This document shows positions 12,623 to 24,100 of a DNA stretch of 64,000 nt, in pieces; position 1 is the stretch's first letter, and the number at the start of each line of letters is the position of its first letter. The position numbers and the translations under genes are program-made. The notes under the pieces are model-generated. The model had not been told where the DNA came from, searched no databases, and saw only the letters and a list, made by a program, of their open reading frames with translations. The stretch comes from Dromaius novaehollandiae (Eukaryota; Chordata; Aves; Casuariiformes; Dromaiidae). The DNA is taken from NCBI RefSeq assembly GCF_036370855.1, contig NC_088100.1:37832563-37896562 (forward strand), read 5' to 3'.

Positions 12623-14388
12623 GTAAGTTTTTCTGGCTATATATGCAATGCACCACACTTCTCACAGTAGAGCCAAAAGTGGAACTTATTAGCTAGTGGA
12701 AACAGAACATCATATTGCTAAAAGACTGCAGGAATGGATGTGCCCCTTCCATTGCCACCTAAAAATGGCAAGAGAAACAGTTCTAAATCAATGTCTTACA
12801 CTTGCATATGCAGCCATGCTAGTTTCTCTAGTTGGCCTGAAGTGCTAAGCAGAGGCGAAGGCTCAAGCTCCTTTCTAGCCTGCAGGCCCTGTTCCCACAA
12901 AATTAGTCTGGAGAACTGTAAATATCCAGTAATCCCAGAACCAGTAAAAGTTCTCTGAGCTTCTGCTAACAGCCACTAAAATCTCTCTCTCTGTTGGATG
13001 TATACCAACATTTCTGACAGTCTGTGGACTCTCTGAAGGGTTTTGTTAGCATAACAATCTAATAAATCATAATTTGCTATGATAATAAATCACCAGCTGT
13101 GGAAAGGTTCAGCTTATATATTGTGATGGAGAGATATTTCCCTCTTTAAATATATTAACCAAATAAGTATTGGACTCTTCAGTAGTAAATGGTCATGGAA
13201 TGGAATATTTAGAGGTGCCCACACACACAAAGATAAAGAGTGGGGCTGTGCTCTGTTTAAATGTCTGAGCAAAGCAACTCAGAGTATACTCAGAATATTC
13301 CAGAGTGCTAGAAATCTTCAATAACCCGTTGAAATGAACTTGCTCAGTGCTTCATGTAGATGTGAAGCCATGAACAGCAGCTGCTTGGGGTAGAATTTTT
13401 GCTGTTATTATTTTCTTACCCATAAAGTTCAAACAACTAGCTAAAGATATAGTAGTGGATTTGTGCCAAAGCAATAAATCAGTTCAACAGAGAATAAAGA
13501 GGCATTAGGATATTAGGTAGAGTCTACATTATTCAACATCGCTCCCTTCATGAAGGAAGCAATCACACGTGCTTTCCCAGGGCTAACTGAACCATAATAT
13601 TATGTTATTTTCCAGGATAATACTGTAACATTTCCCTTCATCTTCATTATGAGATGCTTGAGCTCTGTAATAATTGCTCAGTGGGACCTCAGGTTAAAAA
13701 GCAAAACACATTGCATGCAAACTCAAAGCTTATTTGTCCAGTCAGGTTTTAGTATATGAAGAGCATAACAAGTTTACTATCTTAAGCATTAACTTGTTTT
13801 GGACCAATGTACTAAGTCACCATTTGAACTTAATCTGAACTTCTTAAGATCATTTTAATATAGATATACAAGTAATGGCTTCTCATTGCTTACAAAATTA
13901 AAGCAAAGCCCAACCCTGAAGACTTTGGGATGAGTCAGTTGCATTTACTGAGCCATGAATCCCATTCAGCTAATCCCCCCACCTTCTCTTTAATAAATGG
14001 AGCTAACTAATGAGCTTTTAAACCACTGATTTTTGTTGTGTTTTTTCGAAATATGTCTTTGCTGCAAAATTCACTTTAGCAGTGTCAGAACCTTCCTATG
14101 CATTTGCATGAGCCCATGTTATGGTTATCTGTTTCTAAACACAGTGTCTGTGATGTGAAGTAAGGCTACAGAAACACAATCCCCTCACCCTTTCCCCTAG
14201 GGGGGCTGGTTAAACCTAGAAAGTCCCTGACAAATATTCAAAGGAATACTACGAACATCTCGGGGAAAAAACCTCTGGCTATAAACTACTGCACAGACAG
14301 ACATACATGAAGCAGAGTAGTCAGCCATGTGCTGGAGAGGCCTGCGACCTTAAGGAAAGGTGGGCAACTTTTCCCCACTTCTACTAAC
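12623..14388. other. Unique non-coding DNA
   Basis: No gene, RNA gene or interspersed repeat is recognised. An octamer-like ATTTGCAT motif occurs at 14102-14109 within 'atgcatttgcatgagcccat'. On its own this is not enough to call a regulatory site, although the run of well-mixed sequence around 14040-14160 would suit a conserved element. Confidence 0.5.
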
Positions 14389-14405
14389 TTTTTTTTTTTT
14401 TTTTT
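14389..14405. repeat. T17 homopolymer
   Basis: An uninterrupted run of 17 T lies directly upstream of a hairpin-forming segment. It may be a slippage-prone microsatellite or the complement of an old poly(A) tail. No recognisable element is attached on either side. Confidence 0.9.
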
Positions 14406-14421
14406 GGTTTGTAGAACAGCA

Positions 14422-14459
14422 TATCTGGAAAGTAGTGGACTTGTGTGGCTTTCCAGATA
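14422..14459. repeat. Perfect 11-bp inverted repeat
   Basis: TATCTGGAAAG at 14422-14432 is matched by its exact complement CTTTCCAGATA at 14449-14459, with a 16-base spacer. The pairing does not extend outward beyond the 11 bp. It is short for a microRNA precursor and lacks the flanks of a known terminal-inverted-repeat transposon. Confidence 0.85.
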
Positions 14460-16837
14460 AGATCATTTGCATTTATCAAAGTTATATATGAAAGCTTGCA
14501 GCGTTGCCTGGATTTGGTGAAGCATTAAGCAAGAATTTTGTACAAGATAAAGGAGTTTGAAATCACAGTAGTTTTTCCTTTCATGCAATGAGAACACCAG
14601 ATGAGTCGATGAACATGGTACTGGATGATCATAAGTTAAGTTTTGTGCTTACGCAGCTGATATTGTACAACTGGAAGCAATGTTTGAATTTACAATGCTG
14701 TTCCACACTGCCTTGGAAAAATTGGTATAAACATTCAGAATTATAATAAAGTTTCTAAAACATGATTCTGTTTCATTTTTAAATTCATATTTATCAAGGA
14801 GACAAGGCTGGATTCTGATAACTTTATCCTCATTGAGTTCCAGGATGACATTTTCCTCCCCAAGATGACATCAGATTAGGCTTAACTGTCAGCTTTTAAC
14901 AAATGTTTTTTCCTGGCTCTTGGTGGTTTGCATCGTATTTAATGTTCTTCTTAGTCAAACAATATTTTACACAAAGTAGGAATGAATTACCTCTCTACAT
15001 CTCTGCTGTTTGTGTCTAAATGTTCTGACAAACTAGGTACAATAAAATACTTGCAGGTTTGTTTCTATTTACATTTTACATGGAAATTAAGGCTAAGAAA
15101 TCAGAAGTATAGTTATTTTACAGAGTTTCAGATGTGTCTGCCATTGGCAAAATATTATGATGAAAACAAACAGAAAAATCAAATTAGTTTCATCATTATA
15201 CTTTTTTAAATAGCAGAAGTCCACATTTATAAAGTTATTTGCTCTAGCATGACAATAGTCACACACGTGTAACAGGAAAATAAATCTGTATATAGATATC
15301 AAATGTCAACTGAAAATCTGATGTTTTTATACCAAAAAAGAGATATATTTAAAAATGTATGTTGTAACTATATTTCCAAAGGTATTTTCTCTTTGAAAAC
15401 ATGTAAGCAGGTTCCATTAACTTCAGTGAAAGACATCTGTCTACTTCCAATGATGGATATTCAAAGATTTACCTGTGCACAGAACAGCATTTGACCCATA
15501 CACTTACTGAACTGGTATAACTTTCTCATCATTGTTTCAGGGAAAAATACCAAAACTGTGTAATCATTTATCAGCTTGAGATAGCCTTCCCCAAAGAACT
15601 GGGCACCATTCCAGTAGCTCCCATTGCAAGATTGGAACATAAAGTCAGGCAACTACTGCAATAACAACTGGGTTCATAGCTGTCTTAGGTGAACTTATAA
15701 TTCACTCATAGGCTTGATTATGTTAGATGTTAAAGAGTGTTCCACTTGAATCTCATGCAATACAGAGGAGGGATTGTCTTCCCTCTTTCTTCTTTGTTTT
15801 GTTAATCTTCAGCCTCCTTCTTTCTTTTATGAAATTATGCCAAAAAATTCCTCTGTTTATTTAGCTGCTCGCATGATTCTTTAAATTCCACTCTCAGTAA
15901 ACTTTACACATGGAAAAAAAGTAACATTGAAGATAATTGCAGAAATTTCTGTGCTACACATCCACTTCATCTCAGCTGTGTTGCAGCTGTATTGCCATGT
16001 CTTACATTTTCTACTTAAGTTGAAAATGAAACATCTTTATCTTCTAGCATTGCTCCAGCACTCATCTCTCCCAATGGCCTATTCTTTGGCTTCCATTCTC
16101 GATGTCCAAAATGTGAGAGAAATAATGGGATCCCTCCTCTACAGTACAAAAGGCGTCCTCTCTTAGATGTTCATTCCCATCCCTGGGTTTGCTGTCAGCA
16201 TGCCAAAAAGATAAAAAATGCAAGTTACTCAACACAATTTGTCAAAATATCAGCATTTCATAGTACAAAGCACATATGCAGGTCCATCCAAGATGATCCA
16301 AAACTTCCTTTTCCCCTCTTCCAGGTTTTGAATAGAGAATTAAATGGGAGCTTTTGTTATTAAATCTATTTTCCCTCAATAGGGTCTATTTCTAGGCTTT
16401 CTGAGTTGTCAGCTTCATCTGGGATCTTTCAACAATATCAAAATTCATTTCTAAAAGACCGGGGAAGTGGGGGAGAGAACATGCAGAACTACCATTCCAT
16501 CTTTTTTCAAGGACCAGCTGTGACACGAAAGGACAGGGTGGAGACAGGATCAGTAAACAGCCTTTCATTTCTCCTGCAAAACAAACCAGAATTAAAACTA
16601 GAAAGAAAATAGAGCTGGTGAGAAAGGGGGAGGGAAGGCAAAGAGGAAGCAGGAGAGGACACTAATAATAATATGGGGTTTTTTTTAGGTAATACTTAAA
16701 AGTAACTAAAATGAAGATCTGAAAACTGAGGTTAGGTGGATCTGAAAAGTGGGAAAACGAAATGGTAGCAGTAGACAAGAAACAGTCTCCACAAGACGAA
16801 TAAAGGCTGATAAACAGGTGTTTTGCATCCTTTGCAG
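14460..16837. other. Unique non-coding DNA
   Basis: AT-rich sequence. Short frames on both strands (for example 14982-15209 plus and 15093-15302 minus) overlap each other and carry no motif. No mobile element is recognised. The purine-rich piece at about 16610-16665 is low in complexity. Confidence 0.5.
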
Positions 16838-16988
16838 AAAGGAACTCCACAGGGGCAATTTTGGTGAGGAACTGTTGTTCCTGTCCAGGCTGTCTTTTCT
16901 GGTTGATCTGTCCCGTCCAGCAAGGAGGGCAGTGAGCGCAAGCAGCCCGGGGTGCCCATCCCCTTCCCCACTGACACTGCCAGTGAAG
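16838..16988 (+). other. Second candidate internal exon, very weak
   Basis: An acceptor-like 'ttttgcatcctttgcag' ends at 16837 and a donor-like GAAG/GTAAAA begins its intron at 16989. The enclosed 151 bp is more GC-rich than its surroundings and is open in the frame that also gives the 87-codon frame at 16749-17012. The peptide is serine/proline-rich in its second half and unlike any family I know. The minus strand is open here too (98 and 129 codons), which points to base composition rather than coding as the cause. Confidence 0.13.
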
Positions 16989-18179
16989 GTAAAAGAAGAA
17001 TCCAGCATGTGATGGTTACTTCTCCCAAACACCTCTTCTTCTAGACAACCCCACATCCTACCTACCGGGGAGATAGGTGGGACCTGCATGAGCACAGCGG
17101 AGCCAAGCTCTGCTATGTCTTACCCTGACAGGTCACTTCAGCAACAGAAGTGAGCACCTTGTTTTGCTCACCTCCTCTGGGCAAGGATACCTGGGAGTAG
17201 AGATGGGAAATGACCTACTACAACTGCTGTTAGCCATCAAGGAAAATATGAGATGCAATGAGTGCAGGTCAGTCCAGACACTCCTCTGTGGTGGCAGTGC
17301 CCAAAACAAGTGGGTATCCCACCAAGAAAAGAACTGAATACAATGATAAGGAAGGAAATGCTACAGGCATGGATAACATGGAATATGTGAGACAAAAGCA
17401 AGTTTGCACTCCCTTTACCTGCTATCTTAGTGTCACAAGCATTGACATCCTTGATGGCTCCTGAGTTAGCTTTCTGAAGCATCTCCCCAGGGTGGTCACA
17501 AAGTCAGGATCTCAGCTACTTGTTATCACTTGACTGGTGGCTCCTTTTTCTGGAAGAGGAATTGCACACATATCAGTGCACACATATGCACTGACATATC
17601 AGTGAGGGGGAAAAAAAACTTGCATAAAACATTTGCCCTTTGAAGTCATCCTTCACTCTTCCCACTGGCATTCTGGCTGGATTGGAATTCCAGGGGTCAC
17701 GCCAGCTGACTCGCTGTGCTTCGAGTACAGGGAAGGACAGAACAAGTCACTCTTAGCCTGACAGCCACTCTTCAAGAAAGGCTGTTCTCTCACTGAAAGA
17801 TCTTCTGACCAAACGCTCTGTTGCTAGCAGGTGTCCAACACTCAGCAAGGCAGTTCACAAGGCAATGGAGGAATTAAAAGCCATGGTTTCATGAACAAGG
17901 GGAAAAGCAGGCTATTGACTCTTCGTAACTGGCATAAGGGTGAAGAAGATCTACTAACCAGTTTTGTAGAATAGGCTCATCTATATGAAGAGAAAACTAA
18001 TGACATCCTTCATAACTCAGAATTTTAAGCTCATTGACAAGAGCTCTGACTCTAGCAATGTGAAGCCAAAGGCTCTGTGACCTGCTCTCACCTCCCATAT
18101 GCTGCAAGCACCCATGTCCCCGTTATCCCTGAGTGGAGCCTACTAACCTGTGTTTAGCTGAAGCACATCTCACAGAAAG
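16989..18179. other. Unique non-coding DNA with one compound short repeat
   Basis: No gene is recognised. At 17563-17604 two 7-bp and 6-bp inverted repeats and two direct repeats overlap (see the separate entry). The rest is unstructured. Confidence 0.5.
17563..17604. repeat. Interlocked direct and inverted repeats
   Basis: TGCACACATAT occurs at 17563-17573 and 17577-17587. CATATCAGTG occurs at 17569-17578 and 17595-17604. CAGTGCA (17574-17580) pairs with TGCACTG (17587-17593), and CACTGA (17589-17594) pairs with TCAGTG (17599-17604). The 42 bp can therefore form alternative hairpins. It looks like a small duplication followed by drift. Confidence 0.8.
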
Positions 18180-18860
18180 GTGGTTTGTCTTCATCTGAAG
18201 GCATGAAGAGATGGAAAGTTTATCACTTCTCTTGGTAGTTAGTTTCAGTTGCTAACCAGCCTCACTTCTAAAGGCAGGTGCCTCACTCCCTGTTTGAATT
18301 CACCTGTCTTTAACTTGCAAGCATCATTATTATGACTTTTTCTTCTAAAGCACCTTTCAATGCCTGCTGTTTTCCAGACATTCCTATGCACTACATTCAA
18401 GTCACCTCTAAATCTTATTTCTGTAATTAAAAAAGACTGCTATCATTTACACTGCAGTATCTTCCAGTCCTTCACCCATTTTTTTAGACTTTCTGCTGAA
18501 ACTTAGCCAATTTTTAATGTCTCCTTTAAATTAAATGCCAAATCTGCATACAGAATTCCAGCTTCTTTCTCACTGATGCAATGCGCAAAAATAAGAACAC
18601 TTCCCTACTCCTACTGCTCTGCCTTTTTTTGCTATGCCATCAAACTGGACAAGTCACATCACTTTATGATTTTGATAGACACTATTTCAGCATTATGGGC
18701 TGCCAAATACAGTTCCCCGTTTGTCAGTACAGACTGCCTTCCAAGGTCCTAAATGAACCATGTTCAAATACATTTTTTGCATGAGTCCAGGTTAATAAAT
18801 TGTCCAGATTATTCTATCCAGAGCCTTATCAACTTGTCAAACTTCTCAAATGGCTCAACC
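18180..18860 (-). mobile_element. Decayed CR1/L3-clade LINE fragment
   Basis: Read on the plus strand, the sequence follows the antisense of a CR1/L3 element in order. 'catacagaattccagcttct' at about 18547-18566 corresponds to the 'acacagtattccagc' block. 'cttccctactcctactgctc' at about 18601-18620 corresponds to the 'cctctctactcctactc' block. A section near 18795-18815 ('aaattgtccagattattcta') matches the 'ttgtccagatcattctgta' block. The element lies on the minus strand and covers part of its reverse-transcriptase ORF 3' end. No intact frame remains; the 67-codon plus-strand frame inside it is a by-product. Confidence 0.75.
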
Positions 18861-18906
18861 AGCCATTTTTATGCTAACCACAGAAGAGATCAGCAAAATA
18901 GCAGAT

Positions 18907-18944
18907 TGTGTTGTCACTTCATGTGACAAAATGTGTTGTCACTT
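18907..18944. repeat. 13-bp direct repeat with internal hairpin
   Basis: TGTGTTGTCACTT is present at 18907-18919 and 18932-18944. Between them, TTGTCAC (18911-18917) pairs with GTGACAA (18923-18929) over a 5-base loop. No function is evident. Confidence 0.85.
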
Positions 18945-19774
18945 AATAAAGAGAACTTCATAAGCCCTTAAGCTGTGCACTTCGAAAAAAAGAGATACAA
19001 ATACAGCTGAAAGCGCAGCACTTGGACAGTAGTCAGAAGGTGAGTAGCTAATATTTTCTTTAACATAAAAACAAGATAATTTTTATGCTAATAATCATGA
19101 GGAATATGAGCATGTTCAGTAACATTATGTTTTGCTGCTAGCACAGATACAAATCTTAATACTAGCTATCATAGATATGATTAGAGTAATTGTTGAGGTC
19201 GTAGTGAAGTATGAGAGACCATTTAGGAACAGATGTAAGGTTATTCACTTACTCTGTTCAAATTAAATATTTTTGTCAGTTTTGTTTCTGATTCTCCCAT
19301 TCCTTTCAGACAAAAAGAAAAAGGGGGGAAAAATGATATTACTGGAAAGAACTAGCTCATCTCTTTAGAAAACCACTTCCTACAAAGTCCAATTACAGTA
19401 GCTTCCTTTCCAACCATAGCACAGTGTTAAGTCATCGGTATTTTCTTTCAGACAGCTTTAATAGTTGGTCAGTTTTAACTGACTTTTCCTAAATACTGAC
19501 CTTGGCTAAAACTCTTCAATAAAGCATTCCCTGCCTTTACGGGTAGCTGGAATCTGAACTCACATCTAGACCAGCTTGGCATTCAGCAAGAACCTTGAAG
19601 GCTCTGAATTTAAATTTAGGAAATAGATGAGAGAGAAGCACACAAAATCCAGAGCTAAGCACTCTTTGTGTATGTTGAAACTTTTCTTTAATTGGCATAG
19701 CTCTGTGTTCTTTGCAAATACTCCTTCCACATAAGATCTCACAGACAGCTAAGTAGTATTAAGCTGTAATTGAA
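18945..19774. other. Unique non-coding DNA
   Basis: AT-rich, with no gene and no repeat that I recognise between the two CR1 fragments. The CR1 pieces on either side are in opposite orientations, so they are separate insertions. Confidence 0.5.
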
Positions 19775-20158
19775 AAAGAACTGGGTCTGTTTAGTCTACC
19801 AAAGAGAAGCCTGAAGGAAGACATGATAACAGTCTTCAAGTACAGAAAGGGCTGCTGCAAAAAGCAAAGGAATTATCCCTTCTTCATGTCCTTGGTGATA
19901 GGACAAGAAGAAAGGCATTCAAACTACAACTAGAGAAATTCAGGTTAGATATCAGGAAAATGTTTTTATCTGTAAGCATCACTAGGCATGGGAAGAGATT
20001 GCCTTGGGTGACTATGGAGGCAATCACCGGGTGCTTCTAAGAAGGGCATAGACAAAAATTTGTCAAGGATGGCATAACTATAGTTGAATTCTTGAGGCAG
20101 AATATAGACTACATAACCTCTCAAAAACTTTTCCAACTCTGTGTTCTGTGATCTGTTC
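19775..20158 (+). mobile_element. CR1 LINE 3'-end fragment
   Basis: From about 19778 the sequence reads 'ctgggtctgtttagtctacc', then 'gaagacatgataacagtctt', then a 'ttaggttagatatcaggaaaatg'-like block, and it ends at 'ttctgtgatctgttcc'. This is the order of the CR1 3' end: 'ctgggcctgtttagcct', 'gagacctaattgctctctac', 'agactagatattaggaaa', then a short octamer tail related to 'attctgtga'. It is severely 5'-truncated, as most CR1 copies are, and diverged. The 68-codon minus-strand frame over it is incidental. Confidence 0.8.
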
Positions 20159-20594
20159 CTTAACTTCGACAATTTATGTAAGGAAGTTCTGCATATTTGT
20201 AGAAACTCACTAACTTCATAAATTATTTAAAATGTATACTTATTCATGAATTGGCATAAAGTGAGCAGAGTAAAACAAAGCTTGTAAAGGCATATAAAGA
20301 ATAAGTTAATAGAATATTTCAAAAGGCATCACATTATTGTGAGTAGCACCAATCCCAGAAACTCATAATGCAACATTCCAATTAAAATTTTTCCTGAAAA
20401 TATTTCACAATTCTAAAGAAGAAAAGGCATCAGAACCCATGGCTTTGTACCACCTACTTAACATCTCCAGTCTGTAAAGCATAGCATTTCCTTTAGCCCA
20501 CACTTTCTCTTGAGAAAGCCCAAAAGTTCATAAGGAGGAGAGAAACAGATGCACTGTCCATATCCAGACCAGATGACTAACTTGTGAACAAGCC

Positions 20595-20599
20595 AAAAA

Positions 20600-20632
<33 letters not shown>

Positions 20633-20639
20633 GAAAAAG
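20595..20639. repeat. A24 run followed by GAAA-type microsatellite
   Basis: Twenty-four A followed by irregular GAAA and GAAAA units. This resembles an aged poly(A) tail that has expanded, but no retroelement body is recognised to its left, so a plain microsatellite is equally likely. Confidence 0.85.
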
Positions 20640-21101
20640 AGATATCTAGGGCTAAAACTAATGCTTTTACACAATATCAAGTAACTTTTTTTACAGACAC
20701 ATACCAGATTTTGACATCCCTGCTGAGACACTGTGGCCTGAGTGACTGATGCACAAGTCTTCTGATGCAAAATTCCTGCAAGTAGATAGTAAAACAAACC
20801 CTTTACTTGCTCATTTTGTAGCCGTTTCAAGAGAACAATGAAACCATTTTTCTTCCTCCTCAAATACCCCCTCAGCCTGTATTACTGACACATTTACATT
20901 GGAAATATCATAGCAGAGAAACACTCACAATATGCAGGATCTTTTATCAAAAACATTTTTTCATGCTGAGCAGTGGCAGCCATGTGGCAGCCATGCAATC
21001 TTACCTACCTTTTTGTTTTTTCCAAAGGCTTTACATCTAAACAAATTTTCTACAAAATCTGGCCTAGGACAAAAAATAACACACGTATATGCATACTAAA
21101 A

Positions 21102-21124
21102 TTTTTTTTTTTTTTTTTTTTTTT
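21102..21124. repeat. T23 homopolymer
   Basis: An uninterrupted T run in AT-rich DNA. Nothing recognisable is attached. Confidence 0.9.
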
Positions 21125-24100
21125 GAGGATCTGAATCAACTCTCTTTGATGACAAGCATGCTCCTGGCATTAATGAAATCAAATATGGTCTCAAATTGGT
21201 CATTCAGAGCAGCAGTCAATGGCAGTTTAGTAAGAACAAGGATTATATTATAAGGACAAACATTTGGTATGATTCAAATCTTATGCAATATAGAAATAAG
21301 CTTAAGGCAAGATTGCTTTTGATGCCTTAGCCAGTCATCCCCATAGTGTGACTTGTCATACTTTTCATTACAGAAGACTACAATGAAGAAGTAAAAGCAA
21401 AGAGACCATCCAAATATGATATAATGGCAATGCATGACAATGGTCACACCATATGAAGACTCAAAAGTAAGAAAAAATAGATAACTCATATACTAAAATA
21501 TACATATGCAATACTAGGATTTGTCATATCATCTCCAACTTCTTGCCATTTAAGGTTTTTTTCTTTAACAAAAATGCCTGCATAAGAACAATTTGGTTTA
21601 GTTCCCAATATCAGAATAAAATCTATCTGTAGGAAATAGATTTATTAAAGCAATCTGTTCCAGCATACACAGAAATTCATACAGCTTGCTACTTCAGCAT
21701 TCAGAACGCTGTGCAATGTATTACAAAGTCCTCTCACTCTCCAGTTAGCTCACGAAAACTTAAGCTAGAGATGGCACTAGTCAGTTTTTAAGCTTTGTAT
21801 TCATTAGCATCAAGATGATTACACACCTTCCTGTGTAGCCACTGCATATTATTATTACCTTTGTCTTTTCTCTCTCTTCATCTTCCAGCTTTTTTTTTTT
21901 AATTCTGACCCTTGTCAATTGCACCCTCCTAAATTCAAAATGTGCCTTTATTTATATACACTGGGATCTAGCTCAGTTTTGGCATTGGATTGATGCCAAA
22001 GTAAGTGATTACCACAAGAACTGCAGTGAAAGTCTGTTCAATTTGTGTGAAACTTCAAAATTTTTCACTCGTTTGTCTTCTTTGTGAGCAGACATATTCC
22101 CTAGATATCTGTTTGGTTGGGTAACAGTGCTTCGTGCATTTGTTTTCATTTTCTAACCTTTAGGTGTTTGATGCTGCTATCTGTCTTTTGCCAATCTTAT
22201 AAAAGAGTAAAAAAACTAGAACATCTGAAAACTAAGAGCAAAGCATCTTAATGATGTTCACAAACTGTGCCTGGCATGTACTTTGTGCCATATGATTCTA
22301 GTAACCATGAAAGTTCGAATTTATAATCTGAAGCACATAACCCTGACACTAAATAAGCAAAAAAAAATGTGCTCAATGTTTTCAATGAAGTGTAGAGCGG
22401 TTTGCATATAGAAGCATTCCCCAAGCATAGTTACATAAATACACCAGTCTTAGTGTCTCTACAGAGGCACAGTCCTGGCTGATGTCAGCTGGAAAAGTAT
22501 TGGAATAATCATTGCAAAGTGTTCTGGCGCTGGTTTTATTGCCAGGAAGAATATTGCCAAGAAACTAAACTATATGGTCAGATAATATTTTTATACTATT
22601 TTAATATGTTTAATTCAGAAGCATATAACTGTTTTCCCTTATATTCTATATATTTCTCTACCCTGAAGCAATTATACAACTGATAGTAAGCTATCACAAC
22701 ATCTGTTTTCAGGAAAATGATATGAAAAGTGATTTTCTGTGTGTTCAAAAAACAGTATAAGAATATCTTAACAATAGAAATGCAGAGAACAACAGGAGTG
22801 TCACTGAACACCACATGCCTGCCCCAACCTGTAAGCAAAAATGGATGAGGACAGATCTGTACATGGAAGAGAAATAGCCCAATAAAAAGTTGTGGAGAAT
22901 AAAGACGGTACCATTGCTACTAATGCGCTCTCTAAAATTCTCTGTATCAAGTGAGCTACCAGTAGTCACAGGCAACGTCTAAGAAAGTCTCTATACTTGC
23001 CACAAACTTCTGATAAAAACAGAGTTTGAAGTCATCTTGAGTGTGCTGTTGTTCTTCACTTCCTGTCCTAAAATGTGCAGGTATCAGCTACTGAGCAGCT
23101 GTCGTGTTGCAGCTTCTCGAGATCTGTCTCTCTTTCTTTGATGAGGGAAGCAATTGCTATATATGCACATATGCACATCAATGTAAAGTCTGTATCTCTT
23201 CAGGAATTAGATTTTGATATTTAATTGCAAGATGTTATTTTATGCTATAAACACCCACCAGTTTTCCCCAGGCTACTCGGTCTTGGAACTATGGCACATT
23301 GTTTTCAGGAAAAAAATGCTTATTGAGCTCATTTTACATTTCCTAAAACCAGTTTACATGTGATCCTCAGCTGGACAGTGATGAGGAGGCAGTATGAGTT
23401 ATAAACCTCCCTTGGCTCATTTACAAGACAAGCTGGATTATTAATGATAGAACATGATATGCCTCAGTCCTACCAAATACATAAAAGGGAAAGAATATAT
23501 CAGGAGACGTTTATGGAAAATATTTATCTGTGATCAGCTCTACAAAGCAATGTCATTACATTTTTCTGACTGATGCTTTCTTATTTTCCTGTTGCTTTTT
23601 ATTGTCTGTGCCCTTGAATAAAGGTCTCTCCTCAGCCCCCTTTTCCCACATTCCCAGCAATCAAAGGTCTAGCCAATATGTGAAGATCTTTGTCACCTGA
23701 CATCTCCAGGTGGCCTCACAGTATCTCTCCCATATCAGCAGCTGAGGAATCTCAGCATTTACTGGCAGAAAAAGAATAGCCACCACTGACCTCACTGTGC
23801 TCCCCAGGACGTAATGGCTGCATCTGTAATCCTCCAGAGGGATCCTCTAGGTCAAGTGATGAAGAAGAGCCTTGTATCCCAGTTTCTTAGCACTAGTCCC
23901 TCTTTCCCCAAGATAAATGGGCTACATTACGCTGGATAGCGCTTGGTATGATTTACTTTTGGGCCTTATGTGTGGTGACTGTGGTTCCAGGGTACACTAA
24001 CAATTTGTCATCATTTTCCAGTTCACAATGCCTAAAATAATGTGAGGGCTGTGCTGCAGTCTGGCACAGCGTGCCCTTTATAGCATGACACCAAGGATAT

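Noticed and set aside
16706-17095. 129- and 98-codon minus-strand frames
   Set aside because: They overlap open frames on the plus strand in a GC-richer patch. No domain is recognised, and open frames on both strands point to composition.
20528-20863. 111-codon minus-strand frame
   Set aside because: It is open only because the A24 run and the following GAAA repeats read as phenylalanine and serine runs.
23600-23660. 'ttgaataaaggtctctcctc' resembling an LTR polyadenylation region
   Set aside because: No TG...CA ends, no target duplication and no internal retroviral sequence could be found around it.
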